DNA from: CAIXQW01 sp046049675 | GTDB taxonomy: Bacteria > Bacteroidota > Bacteroidia > Chitinophagales > Chitinophagaceae | Direction of reading: 5' to 3' | Assembly (NCBI GenBank): GCA_046049675.1 | Contig: JBJORA010000012.1 | Span: 5,125-69,124 of the forward strand | Length of the DNA stretch: 64,000 bases | Shown here: positions 8,961 to 16,784 of the stretch, piece by piece | How positions within the stretch are numbered: position 1 is the first letter of the stretch | Layout: each line of letters starts with the position of its first letter | Program-made: the position numbers and the translations under genes | Notes under the pieces: generated by a model | The model's database searches: none | The model's input: the letters and a program-made list of their open reading frames with translations, nothing else | Told to the model about the DNA's origin: nothing

Positions 8961-8993
8961 TTGAGCAAAAATGCTTATTCTTTCTTAATTTTG
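8961..8993 (+). promoter_or_regulatory. putative promoter of the GT5 / DUF4270 / glmS run
   Basis: TTG at 8961-8963 and TAATTTTG at 8986-8993 are 22 bases apart, slightly wider than the usual 19-21. The transcript would begin near 9000, leaving a leader of about 55 bases before the ATG at 9055. Confidence 0.45.
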
Positions 8994-9054
8994 CACGCCT
9001 AAATTTTTTGGCAGGGCTATTTGCCTTGTTGATTTAGCGAACCTTAAAATAGAT

Positions 9055-9876
9055 ATGATTACAAAAAAGAAGGTCTTATTCATCACCCACGAGATGGCAC
9101 CTTACCACGAGGAAACAGATTTTGCACAAGTGCTTAATCAGTTGGCGGTAAAAAGTAATGAAATGGGTTACGAAGTAAGGGTAATCATGCCACGTTTCGG
9201 CACAGTTAACGAACGCCGTCATCGCCTGCACGAAGTAGTGAGACTTAGCGGTTTAAATATTTCTGTAGACAAAGAGGATTACCCACTTGTTATTAAAGTT
9301 GCAAGTTTGCCAAATGCACGCCTGCAAGTTTACTTTATGGACAACGAAGAGTTCTTCAAACGTAAGTTCATTTTCCATGATGCAGATGGTAAGTTTTTTG
9401 ATGACAATACCGATCGCCTCATCTTCTTCTGCAAAAGCGCATTAGAAACAGTTAAGAAATTTGGCTGGCCTCCTGACGTTATTTTAGTACATGGATGGAT
9501 GAGTGGCATTGTACCAATGCTAATCAAAACACACTACAAGCAAGAGCCTGTTTTTGCTAATAGTACTTTGGTTTATGCTGCAACGCGCAACACATTTAAG
9601 GAAAATTTGGGAAGCGAATTCATGCAAACCACATTAAATAGTGCAAATTTGAAGGATAAAGATTTAGAGCCTTTCAAGCCAGGTACTAATTACAATTTAA
9701 TGTGTGGAGGTGCAAAGTTTGCAGATGTAGTGATACTTGGTGATACCAATGTGGACCCACAGTTTGCCAGCGATGTAAAACCAAGCAAAACAAAAAAAGT
9801 AATTAGCTACGATCCAACCAGCAATGGTATAGAAATGATTACGGAGGTACTAGATCAATACATCAACAAAGACTAA
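9055..9876 (+). CDS. short glycogen/starch synthase-like (GT5) protein
   Basis: A 273-residue protein matching only the N-terminal half of family GT5 glycogen synthases. Visible are KVLFITHEMAPY, VRVIMPRFGTVNERR, the HGWMSG segment that aligns with the HDWHTG motif of GlgA, and a C-terminal stretch resembling the end of the first Rossmann domain. The standard ADP-glucose-binding Lys-Thr-Gly-Gly motif expected after the first strand is absent; EETDFAQVL stands there. The whole C-terminal nucleotide-binding domain is also missing (GlgA is about 480 residues). It sits between panC and a DUF4270 gene, as in many Bacteroidota, and is followed after 24 bases by DUF4270. Classical glycogen synthesis is therefore doubtful; the true role is unknown. 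Confidence 0.82.
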   Translation: MITKKKVLFITHEMAPYHEETDFAQVLNQLAVKSNEMGYEVRVIMPRFGTVNERRHRLHEVVRLSGLNISVDKEDYPLVIKVASLPNARLQVYFMDNEEFFKRKFIFHDADGKFFDDNTDRLIFFCKSALETVKKFGWPPDVILVHGWMSGIVPMLIKTHYKQEPVFANSTLVYAATRNTFKENLGSEFMQTTLNSANLKDKDLEPFKPGTNYNLMCGGAKFADVVILGDTNVDPQFASDVKPSKTKKVISYDPTSNGIEMITEVLDQYINKD

Positions 9877-9900
9877 TTGTACAAGTACTATTGTAATTCA

Positions 9901-11280
9901 ATGTTCAAAAAAATTCGCAACTATACTGTTGCCTTTATTGCTATTACTGCATTAGCGCAGTGTAAAGAAGGTGCCTTACTAGATCCAGATTTGGTGCCAG
10001 AAGTAGATAACGTTACTACTTTTTTTACTGACACCACAAAGCTTAATTTTCAAAATGTAGCTTTCGATAGTTTGCTTACTAGTATCAAAGATCAGCAGGC
10101 CACAAGTACGCAATCGTTTATACCATTTGCCTATGCGACGCTGCATGCCTTGGGCGACATCAATAACGACCCAATTTTTGGTAGCTCACATGCTTCAATA
10201 GCCATTCAGTTTAGGCAGCAAAGCACCTCGTTGTCGTTTCCTACAAGTAACCTCATTCTTGATTCTCTGGTACTTCAGCTGCCGTATGCTGGCTTCTATG
10301 GCGATAAATTCAAAAGTGTTGCAACGACGTTAAATGTATATCGCTTGAGCACTGCACTAAAAAATAGCGACAGCCTATATAATAGTTCTACAGTTGCCTA
10401 TAATACAAGTGACTTCTTAGGTTCTCATACAGTTGATTTGGCTACGCTTGATTCTGTTGGTATAGAAAATAACCTTAAAGTGAGAGCACTTCGTATCAAA
10501 TTAGATACCAGTTTTGCACGTCAATTATTAAACCTTGACGACAATGCGGAGTACAAGGATTATTCCAGTTTTGTAACATGGTTTAAGGGACTTTATATCA
10601 CGGCCAATAATAAAACACAAGGAACAGTACTAGGCACATTTGCCATTTCGGATGCAACTATGAAGCTGTATTATCGTGTATATAATGCCACAGATACAAG
10701 CAGTCAAAGTAGTACCTTCCGTTATGACCCAAATTACTGCTCTCATTACAATCGTATTGAGCGCAACTTTACAGGCACGCCAGTGGCTAGTGCCATTAAT
10801 ACTGTAAACGGCGATGCCATGTACGTTCAGGCTGATTGCGGTGCTGCGCTAGATCTTACATTTCCTAATCTTAAGCATTTACAAGGACATCTTATCAATA
10901 AAGCAGTTGTCGTATTGCCGATTATTGCTAGCGGTAACGATCTAAGCGATACCGCCTTTAGAATTACCAGTCAGTTGCGCGTTGTAGCTTACGACAGTAG
11001 CGGCAAACAAGTTAGAATACCTTTCGCTAATACAATTACTGGCGCCTATATTGGTCCATCTGGCCTTGTTACAGAAAATGGCCAAACCTACCGTCGTTAT
11101 GAGCTTAATCTTACCAAAACACTGCAGCGCTTGTGCACTGGTAATCCTGATAAAATTGCAAAGCTAACGATACGTGGCGAAGGCGGATTGAGGTCTGCTA
11201 GTGGGCGCATGGTTGTAGCGGGCCCAAATAGATTTGCAAATAATGCAAAAATGAATGTAATTTACACAAAACTAAAGTAA
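9901..11280 (+). CDS. DUF4270 family lipoprotein
   Basis: A 459-residue exported protein. The ATG at 9901 gives a lipoprotein signal peptide ending in TALAQC, with the lipidated cysteine at residue 21; a TTG at 9877 in frame would add eight implausible residues. After the signal come a short acidic linker (LLDPDLVPEVDN) and a Ser/Thr-rich, beta-rich body. That agrees with DUF4270, a Bacteroidota-specific family of unknown function found between the GT5 protein and glmS. It likely sits in the outer or inner membrane envelope. It is 15 bases from glmS and probably co-transcribed with it. Confidence 0.85.
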   Translation: MFKKIRNYTVAFIAITALAQCKEGALLDPDLVPEVDNVTTFFTDTTKLNFQNVAFDSLLTSIKDQQATSTQSFIPFAYATLHALGDINNDPIFGSSHASIAIQFRQQSTSLSFPTSNLILDSLVLQLPYAGFYGDKFKSVATTLNVYRLSTALKNSDSLYNSSTVAYNTSDFLGSHTVDLATLDSVGIENNLKVRALRIKLDTSFARQLLNLDDNAEYKDYSSFVTWFKGLYITANNKTQGTVLGTFAISDATMKLYYRVYNATDTSSQSSTFRYDPNYCSHYNRIERNFTGTPVASAINTVNGDAMYVQADCGAALDLTFPNLKHLQGHLINKAVVVLPIIASGNDLSDTAFRITSQLRVVAYDSSGKQVRIPFANTITGAYIGPSGLVTENGQTYRRYELNLTKTLQRLCTGNPDKIAKLTIRGEGGLRSASGRMVVAGPNRFANNAKMNVIYTKLK

Positions 11281-11295
11281 ATATCTAAACATACT

Positions 11296-13134
11296 ATGTG
11301 TGGAATTGTTGGTTATATAGGGCATAGGGAGGCCTATCCGATAATTATTAAAGGACTAAAACGCTTGGAATATCGCGGTTACGACAGTAGCGGCGTGGCT
11401 TTGCTTAACGGCTCACTTAATGTATATAAGCGAGAGGGTAAGGTAAGCGACTTGGAGGAATTTACTGCAGGTAAAAACCTTAGTGGCACGATGGGCATTG
11501 GCCATACACGTTGGGCAACCCACGGTGTGCCTTGCGATAGAAATGCGCATCCACATGTAAGTAACGATAAGTCACTTGCTATTATACACAATGGTATTAT
11601 AGAAAACTATGCGGCCCTTAAAGAAGAGCTAACTGCACATGGTTATACTTTTGAAAGTGATACTGATACGGAAGTTTTCTTAAACCTTATTGAAGACATC
11701 AGAAAAGCCGACAATATGTCGCTTGAAGAAGCTGTGCGTGTTGCTATGAATGAAGTGATAGGTGCATACGCGATTGTGGTGATTGATAGAGATGATCCTA
11801 ACAAACTTGTGGCTGCAAGAAAGGGCAGTCCACTTGTAATAGGCATTGGTAAAGAAGAATTTTTTGTTGCTAGCGACGCAAGTCCAATTATAGAATACAC
11901 CAAGCAAGTTGTTTATCTCAATGATGAAGAATTTGCTGTATTACATCGCAATGGCGAAATGGAGTTGCGCACAGTTGCTGGCATCGAAAAAAGTGCCTAC
12001 GTACAAAAGCTTGAAATGGATCTAGAAAAGATCGAAAAAGGCGGCTACGAGCACTTCATGCAAAAAGAAATTTTTGAGCAACCAAACGTTGTGCAAGATT
12101 GCTTCCGTGGAAGAATGAATGCCGAAAAAGGCTGGATTAAACTTGGCGGCCTAAGCGAATTTGCTGCGCGTATCAATAATGCGAAGCGTTTTGTAATAAC
12201 GGCTTGCGGTACAAGCTGGCACAGTGGCCTTATTGGCGAATACTTAATAGAAGACCTTGCACGCATACCTGTAGAAGTGGAGTATGCAAGCGAGTTTAGA
12301 TATCGTAATCCTATCATCAACGAAAGCGATGTATTGATTGCCATCTCGCAAAGCGGTGAAACGGCGGATACCCTTGCTGCTATTGATTTAGCTAAAGAAA
12401 GACAAGCCCTCATCTTTGGTATTTGTAATGTGATAGGCAGTAGCATTGCGCGTGCAAGTCATGCTGGTGCGTACACACATGCCGGACCAGAAATTGGTGT
12501 AGCAAGTACAAAAGCTTTTACAGCACAGGTAAGTTTGCTAACACTTATCGCGCTACAATTGGCGCAAAGCAAAGGCACAATTAGTCAGAGTAGGTCGCGT
12601 CAAATTTTATACGAATTAGAAAATATTCCTGCAAAAATTAGAGAAGCTTTTGAAACCGAAGAAAAGGTAAAAGAGATTGCAGCCGTATTTAAGGATGCGG
12701 AGAACTTCTTGTATCTAGGTCGTGGTGTAAACTTCCCATTGGCTTTAGAAGGTGCGCTTAAACTTAAGGAAATCAGCTATATCCATGCAGAAGGTTATCC
12801 AGCTGCAGAAATGAAGCATGGCCCAATTGCTTTGATAGATGAAAGCATGCCAGTGGTGTTCCTATGTACAAATCACAGCGCTTACGAAAAAATTATTAGC
12901 AATATTCAAGAAGTAAAGGCCCGTAAAGGTCGTGTGATTGCTGTAGTAAACAAAGGCGACAAAGAAGCGAGCGCATTAGCTGATTATGTGATAGAAGTAC
13001 CTGAAACGGAAGAAGTGCTAAGCCCATTGGTTACTATTGTGCCATTGCAGCTTTTAGCCTACCATATTGCCTTATTACGCGGTTGTAATGTGGATCAACC
13101 ACGCAATTTGGCCAAAAGCGTTACAGTTGAATAG
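11296..13134 (+). CDS. glmS: glutamine-fructose-6-phosphate aminotransferase
   Basis: Makes glucosamine-6-phosphate from fructose-6-phosphate and glutamine, the first step to UDP-GlcNAc for peptidoglycan and lipid A. The 612 residues fit the family. Cys2 is the glutaminase nucleophile (MCGIVGYIG); HTRWATHG and NGIIENY follow in the glutaminase domain. Two SIS sugar-binding domains come next, with CGTSWHSG, SQSGETADT, GPEIGVASTKAFT and the conserved end DQPRNLAKSVTVE. It is the last gene of the GT5 / DUF4270 / glmS run. I saw no glmS ribozyme signature upstream, as the gap is only 15 bases. Confidence 0.97.
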   Translation: MCGIVGYIGHREAYPIIIKGLKRLEYRGYDSSGVALLNGSLNVYKREGKVSDLEEFTAGKNLSGTMGIGHTRWATHGVPCDRNAHPHVSNDKSLAIIHNGIIENYAALKEELTAHGYTFESDTDTEVFLNLIEDIRKADNMSLEEAVRVAMNEVIGAYAIVVIDRDDPNKLVAARKGSPLVIGIGKEEFFVASDASPIIEYTKQVVYLNDEEFAVLHRNGEMELRTVAGIEKSAYVQKLEMDLEKIEKGGYEHFMQKEIFEQPNVVQDCFRGRMNAEKGWIKLGGLSEFAARINNAKRFVITACGTSWHSGLIGEYLIEDLARIPVEVEYASEFRYRNPIINESDVLIAISQSGETADTLAAIDLAKERQALIFGICNVIGSSIARASHAGAYTHAGPEIGVASTKAFTAQVSLLTLIALQLAQSKGTISQSRSRQILYELENIPAKIREAFETEEKVKEIAAVFKDAENFLYLGRGVNFPLALEGALKLKEISYIHAEGYPAAEMKHGPIALIDESMPVVFLCTNHSAYEKIISNIQEVKARKGRVIAVVNKGDKEASALADYVIEVPETEEVLSPLVTIVPLQLLAYHIALLRGCNVDQPRNLAKSVTVE

Positions 13135-13203
13135 GTTTTCTTTCAAAACTGTTAATGTTTTTGCATTATTTTAAGGCTTACTTGCATTCTACATAATAAA
13201 TTT

Positions 13204-16200
13204 GTGAAGCATCGGTTGTGTATTGCAACCATAGCGAAAGATAGCGTGACGTATTGTAGAATTTTAATACTAGTAGTTCTTACACTTTTGTGTAGGCAAC
13301 CCCTTTTGCATGCACAAAATAGTGCATCAAGTGCCGATAGTATTAGAGCTGCTTATGCGGCCAACCAAGCAAAACTTTTAAAGGAGCGCGAAGAACAGCG
13401 CAAAAAATTAGCTCGAGAAAAAGCGATTCGTGATAGCACAAATGCAGCCAACAGGGCAGCAATGCAAAAAATGATTGCAGAGCGTAAACGTGTTACAGAT
13501 AGTACCATGAAATCGCGCATGGCGTACAGAGATAGTGTTGCTAAAGTGCGCTTAGCAAATCAAAAGGCCAGAGAAAAGCTTGCAAAATATAAAAGCAGTC
13601 GTAAGTATCAAGACAGTTTAGCACGTTCGCGTAAAGAACGCAGCGATAGTATCAGCTTTGCACGTAAAGTAAAGTTTGAGCAGCAACGCGAAATTAATCA
13701 GCAGCGTGTGCAAGAACAAGTCGCTGTGCGCAAAGCAGAAGTAGAAAAACAAAGGCTCATCAATAAGGCACGCCTAGATAGTGCAAAGGCAGTGCGCGAC
13801 ATTGCCATAGAAAAAGTAAAAGCAGCACGTGCTAAAACCATGGATAGTATTGCTAGCATCCGAAAACTGCGAGCGGATACTTTAGCCAAAAAGAAAAAAG
13901 CCAGAGAAGAACTAATTCGGAAAAACTTCCAGACTGATGAAGAAAAGCAAATGATAGCTGCGCAAAAGAAACACAAAGCGCAACAGCTAAAATATACTAA
14001 TCAACTTTTCTTAAAGAAGCCTTGGACACTAAATCGTAAAATATATCAGAACACCGTTACGCGATATAACTACTTTTATAACGCAACCAATAGGTATAAC
14101 GAAGCGCTAGATAATGCTAGTAGGCAAAGTAAAGACGACTATAGCAAACTCATAAGCCTCAATCAAATAGATTTAGAAGCTGCGAGTGGGGCAGTTGGTG
14201 GCAATATGGATAGCGTGATTAAGAAATGCCAAACAAGTATTCAAATACACGATCCACGCAGCAAATGGTTTGACGATTTGTACTTACTAACTGGTAAGGC
14301 TTACTACTTAAAAAACGATTTGGATAATGCCTTGCTTACTTTTCAATTTGTAGCTAGCGAGTACAAACCAAAAACGGATAAGCAAGCACCAAAAACGCCT
14401 GCAACGAAAAAGCCGAAGCAGTACGATACAGTAGCACAAGAACCTGTTGTACTTGCTAGCAAAGAGAATTACAAAGGCATACATGTGATAGATCATCACT
14501 TTGTGCGCAACGATGCCTTGCTATGGATGTTGCGTTGTTATTTGCAAATGGGTGCGTTAAACGATGCGCTTAATCTTGCTGCTGTGCTTGAAGCCGATAA
14601 GAATTTCCCGGATCGTTTACGTGGCGACTTAAGTTTGCTAAGCGCGCAAATACACTTGATGATGGAAGACAAGCAACAAGCGATTGCTGCCTTAAAAATT
14701 GCTTCCATCAATAAAGATATCAGCAAAAACGCACGCACAAGAAGTACCTTCTTGTTGGCGCAATTACTTGCAGAGCAAAAGGATTATCAAGAAAGCACCA
14801 AAAGTTTTGAACGCGTTTTGGATTTGAAGCCCGATGTTGATATGGACTTTTTTGCTCGCCTGTACATCGCAAAAAATACTGTACTGCAAGATGCCAACAA
14901 TACGGCAAGAGGCGAAGCGATGTTCAAGAAAATATTGAATGATACGAAGTACGAAAAATATTACGATCAAGCTTATTTAACATTAGGCCAATTACAAGCA
15001 AAGAATAATACGGCAAAGGCTATTGAAAATCTTACAAAAGCTACTACGATAACTGGCGCTAGCGAGAGTGTAAAATTGCAGGCATACAGACAATTGGCAG
15101 AATTATATTTTGCTCAAGAAGAATATGCTACGAGCAAAGTGATGTACGATAAAACGCTTGCTATTATGAAGGATAATGATCCTGACTATGTTAATCTCGA
15201 CCGCAGAAGAAATTTATTAAACGACTTGGTGAAAGAACTAGAAGTCGTGCGTGTAAATGATAGTCTATTGGCATTGAGTAAGTTAAGCGGCAAAGAGCAA
15301 ATTAGCGCTGTACGTAAGTATATCAAGTCGCAAAGCAAATTAGAAACTAGTGAACAAACTAGTGCAGATCCAAGCGCATCGGCGAGCACTGCAGATCCGA
15401 GTAAAAAACTTGCTGACTGGTATTTTAGCAAGAACCTTTTACTACAAAGCGGCAAGGCCAATTTTGATCAAGTGTGGGGCGAGCGACCTAATGTAGATAA
15501 TTGGCGCAGAAAGTCGGCCATAAGCGCATTTGCAGAAACACAAGAAAAACAACAGCGCGAAGCAGAGCAACTGCAGCAAGAAAAGTCGCAAGAAGATAGC
15601 CGCGACGCCAAAGAGCAACAATATTTGAGCGCAATACCTAATACCGATGAGCAACGCGATGCCTGCCATAGAAGTATCGCCAATTCACTGTATAATATTG
15701 CAGTGATTTACTATGCCGGTTTAGCTAACGATGCCAAAAGTACAAAGTATATAGACCAATTAGTAACTGAATATCCTAACTACGTTAATATTCAACAAGC
15801 TTACTATACGGGCTATATGGCTAATAAGCGCCTGCCAAATCTTACCAAGAGTAGGTACTATCTTGATTTACTCAAAGAAAAATTCCCAGAAAGTGATTTG
15901 GCTTCTATGGCTGGCGATACGGCATACATAGCAAAAAAGCAAAGTAACACCGGCGGCGCATTTGCCTACTACGACGAAACCTACGACATGTACCAAAAAG
16001 AGGCTTACAAGGATGTATTGCCACGTGTAGAATATGCGCATAGCGAATATCGCGAACATGCTTTGCTTGCTAAATTTGATCTGCTAGGTGCCATGTGTTT
16101 ATTGCAAATCGGCAAGAAGCGCGAAGGCAAAAAAGAACTTGAAGCTGTTATGCAAACTTATGCTGGAAGCGAAGAAGCTACTTTTGCGCAAGACTTACTT

Positions 16201-16665
16201 GCATTGCTAACAAAAAGCGATAGTACTTTGGTAGACAGTACAGATATGGTACGCAACCTCAATGCCTCGTTTGACCAAAAAACTAATGCTGGCTTTAGCG
16301 GTTACAACTACGATCCGAATGGTACGCATTACTTTATGTTCGTGGTACGAAAAATAGACGACCGACTTAATCCGCTTAAATCGGGCTTTGCCGATTATAA
16401 TAGTATGAAGCACGGCTTGGATAAAATACAAAGCACGCTTAGTCTTGTAGATCAAAATACGGGTGTATTATTCTTCAAGAAGTTTAAGAACGCTAAGGAG
16501 GCTGCCAAGTATCTTAAAGAAGTAACAGATACCAAAACTTTGTACAGCGTTTATCAAAACAACGAAGTAGAATTGTTGATCATTAGCGAGGTTAACTACG
16601 AATTCTTTAAGAATACGCGCGACCTAGAAGGGTATATCAAATACTACAAAAAAACCTATAAATAA
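13204..16665 (+). CDS. PorW/SprE-like type IX secretion TPR protein
   Basis: Large 1153-residue exported protein. From about residue 275 on (KKPWTLNRKIYQNTVTRYNY, then DPRSKWFDDLYLLTGKAYY) it matches PorW/SprE, the periplasmic TPR component needed for type IX secretion and gliding. TPR-like helices continue to about 1000, and the C-terminal part (VVRKIDDRLNP to YIKYYKKTYK) matches the family's terminal domain. Between the signal peptide (ending LLHAQ) and the TPRs lies a 230-residue Lys/Arg/Ala-rich coiled coil punctuated by Asp-Ser pairs, which I do not expect in this family. There is no lipobox. No ATG is available: the start is GTG at 13204 or GTG at 13246, the latter giving a tidier signal peptide. 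The two T9SS cargo proteins in this window are consistent clients. Confidence 0.75.
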   Translation: MKHRLCIATIAKDSVTYCRILILVVLTLLCRQPLLHAQNSASSADSIRAAYAANQAKLLKEREEQRKKLAREKAIRDSTNAANRAAMQKMIAERKRVTDSTMKSRMAYRDSVAKVRLANQKAREKLAKYKSSRKYQDSLARSRKERSDSISFARKVKFEQQREINQQRVQEQVAVRKAEVEKQRLINKARLDSAKAVRDIAIEKVKAARAKTMDSIASIRKLRADTLAKKKKAREELIRKNFQTDEEKQMIAAQKKHKAQQLKYTNQLFLKKPWTLNRKIYQNTVTRYNYFYNATNRYNEALDNASRQSKDDYSKLISLNQIDLEAASGAVGGNMDSVIKKCQTSIQIHDPRSKWFDDLYLLTGKAYYLKNDLDNALLTFQFVASEYKPKTDKQAPKTPATKKPKQYDTVAQEPVVLASKENYKGIHVIDHHFVRNDALLWMLRCYLQMGALNDALNLAAVLEADKNFPDRLRGDLSLLSAQIHLMMEDKQQAIAALKIASINKDISKNARTRSTFLLAQLLAEQKDYQESTKSFERVLDLKPDVDMDFFARLYIAKNTVLQDANNTARGEAMFKKILNDTKYEKYYDQAYLTLGQLQAKNNTAKAIENLTKATTITGASESVKLQAYRQLAELYFAQEEYATSKVMYDKTLAIMKDNDPDYVNLDRRRNLLNDLVKELEVVRVNDSLLALSKLSGKEQISAVRKYIKSQSKLETSEQTSADPSASASTADPSKKLADWYFSKNLLLQSGKANFDQVWGERPNVDNWRRKSAISAFAETQEKQQREAEQLQQEKSQEDSRDAKEQQYLSAIPNTDEQRDACHRSIANSLYNIAVIYYAGLANDAKSTKYIDQLVTEYPNYVNIQQAYYTGYMANKRLPNLTKSRYYLDLLKEKFPESDLASMAGDTAYIAKKQSNTGGAFAYYDETYDMYQKEAYKDVLPRVEYAHSEYREHALLAKFDLLGAMCLLQIGKKREGKKELEAVMQTYAGSEEATFAQDLLALLTKSDSTLVDSTDMVRNLNASFDQKTNAGFSGYNYDPNGTHYFMFVVRKIDDRLNPLKSGFADYNSMKHGLDKIQSTLSLVDQNTGVLFFKKFKNAKEAAKYLKEVTDTKTLYSVYQNNEVELLIISEVNYEFFKNTRDLEGYIKYYKKTYK

Positions 16666-16760
16666 GCCAATCTGCACTTAGGCTAAAGAATTTGCGCCAA
16701 GTTGTGCCAAATAGTGCGTAAAAAAGGAATATTTACAGAAGAAAAGCGCCGTGATATTTA

Positions 16761-16768
16761 TACATTTG
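16761..16768 (+). promoter_or_regulatory. -7 element upstream of the PBP1A gene
   Basis: TACATTTG matches TAnnTTTG and ends 16 bases before the ATG at 16785, giving a very short leader. I see no TTG at the expected -33 distance. Confidence 0.4.
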
Positions 16769-16784
16769 CGTAGTAATTTTTGAT

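Noticed and set aside
13197..13204. TAAATTTG as promoter of the PorW/SprE-like gene
   Set aside because: It matches TAnnTTTG but overlaps the only upstream start codon (GTG 13204). It would work only if translation began at GTG 13246; with no -33 TTG at the right distance I left it as a remark rather than a feature.
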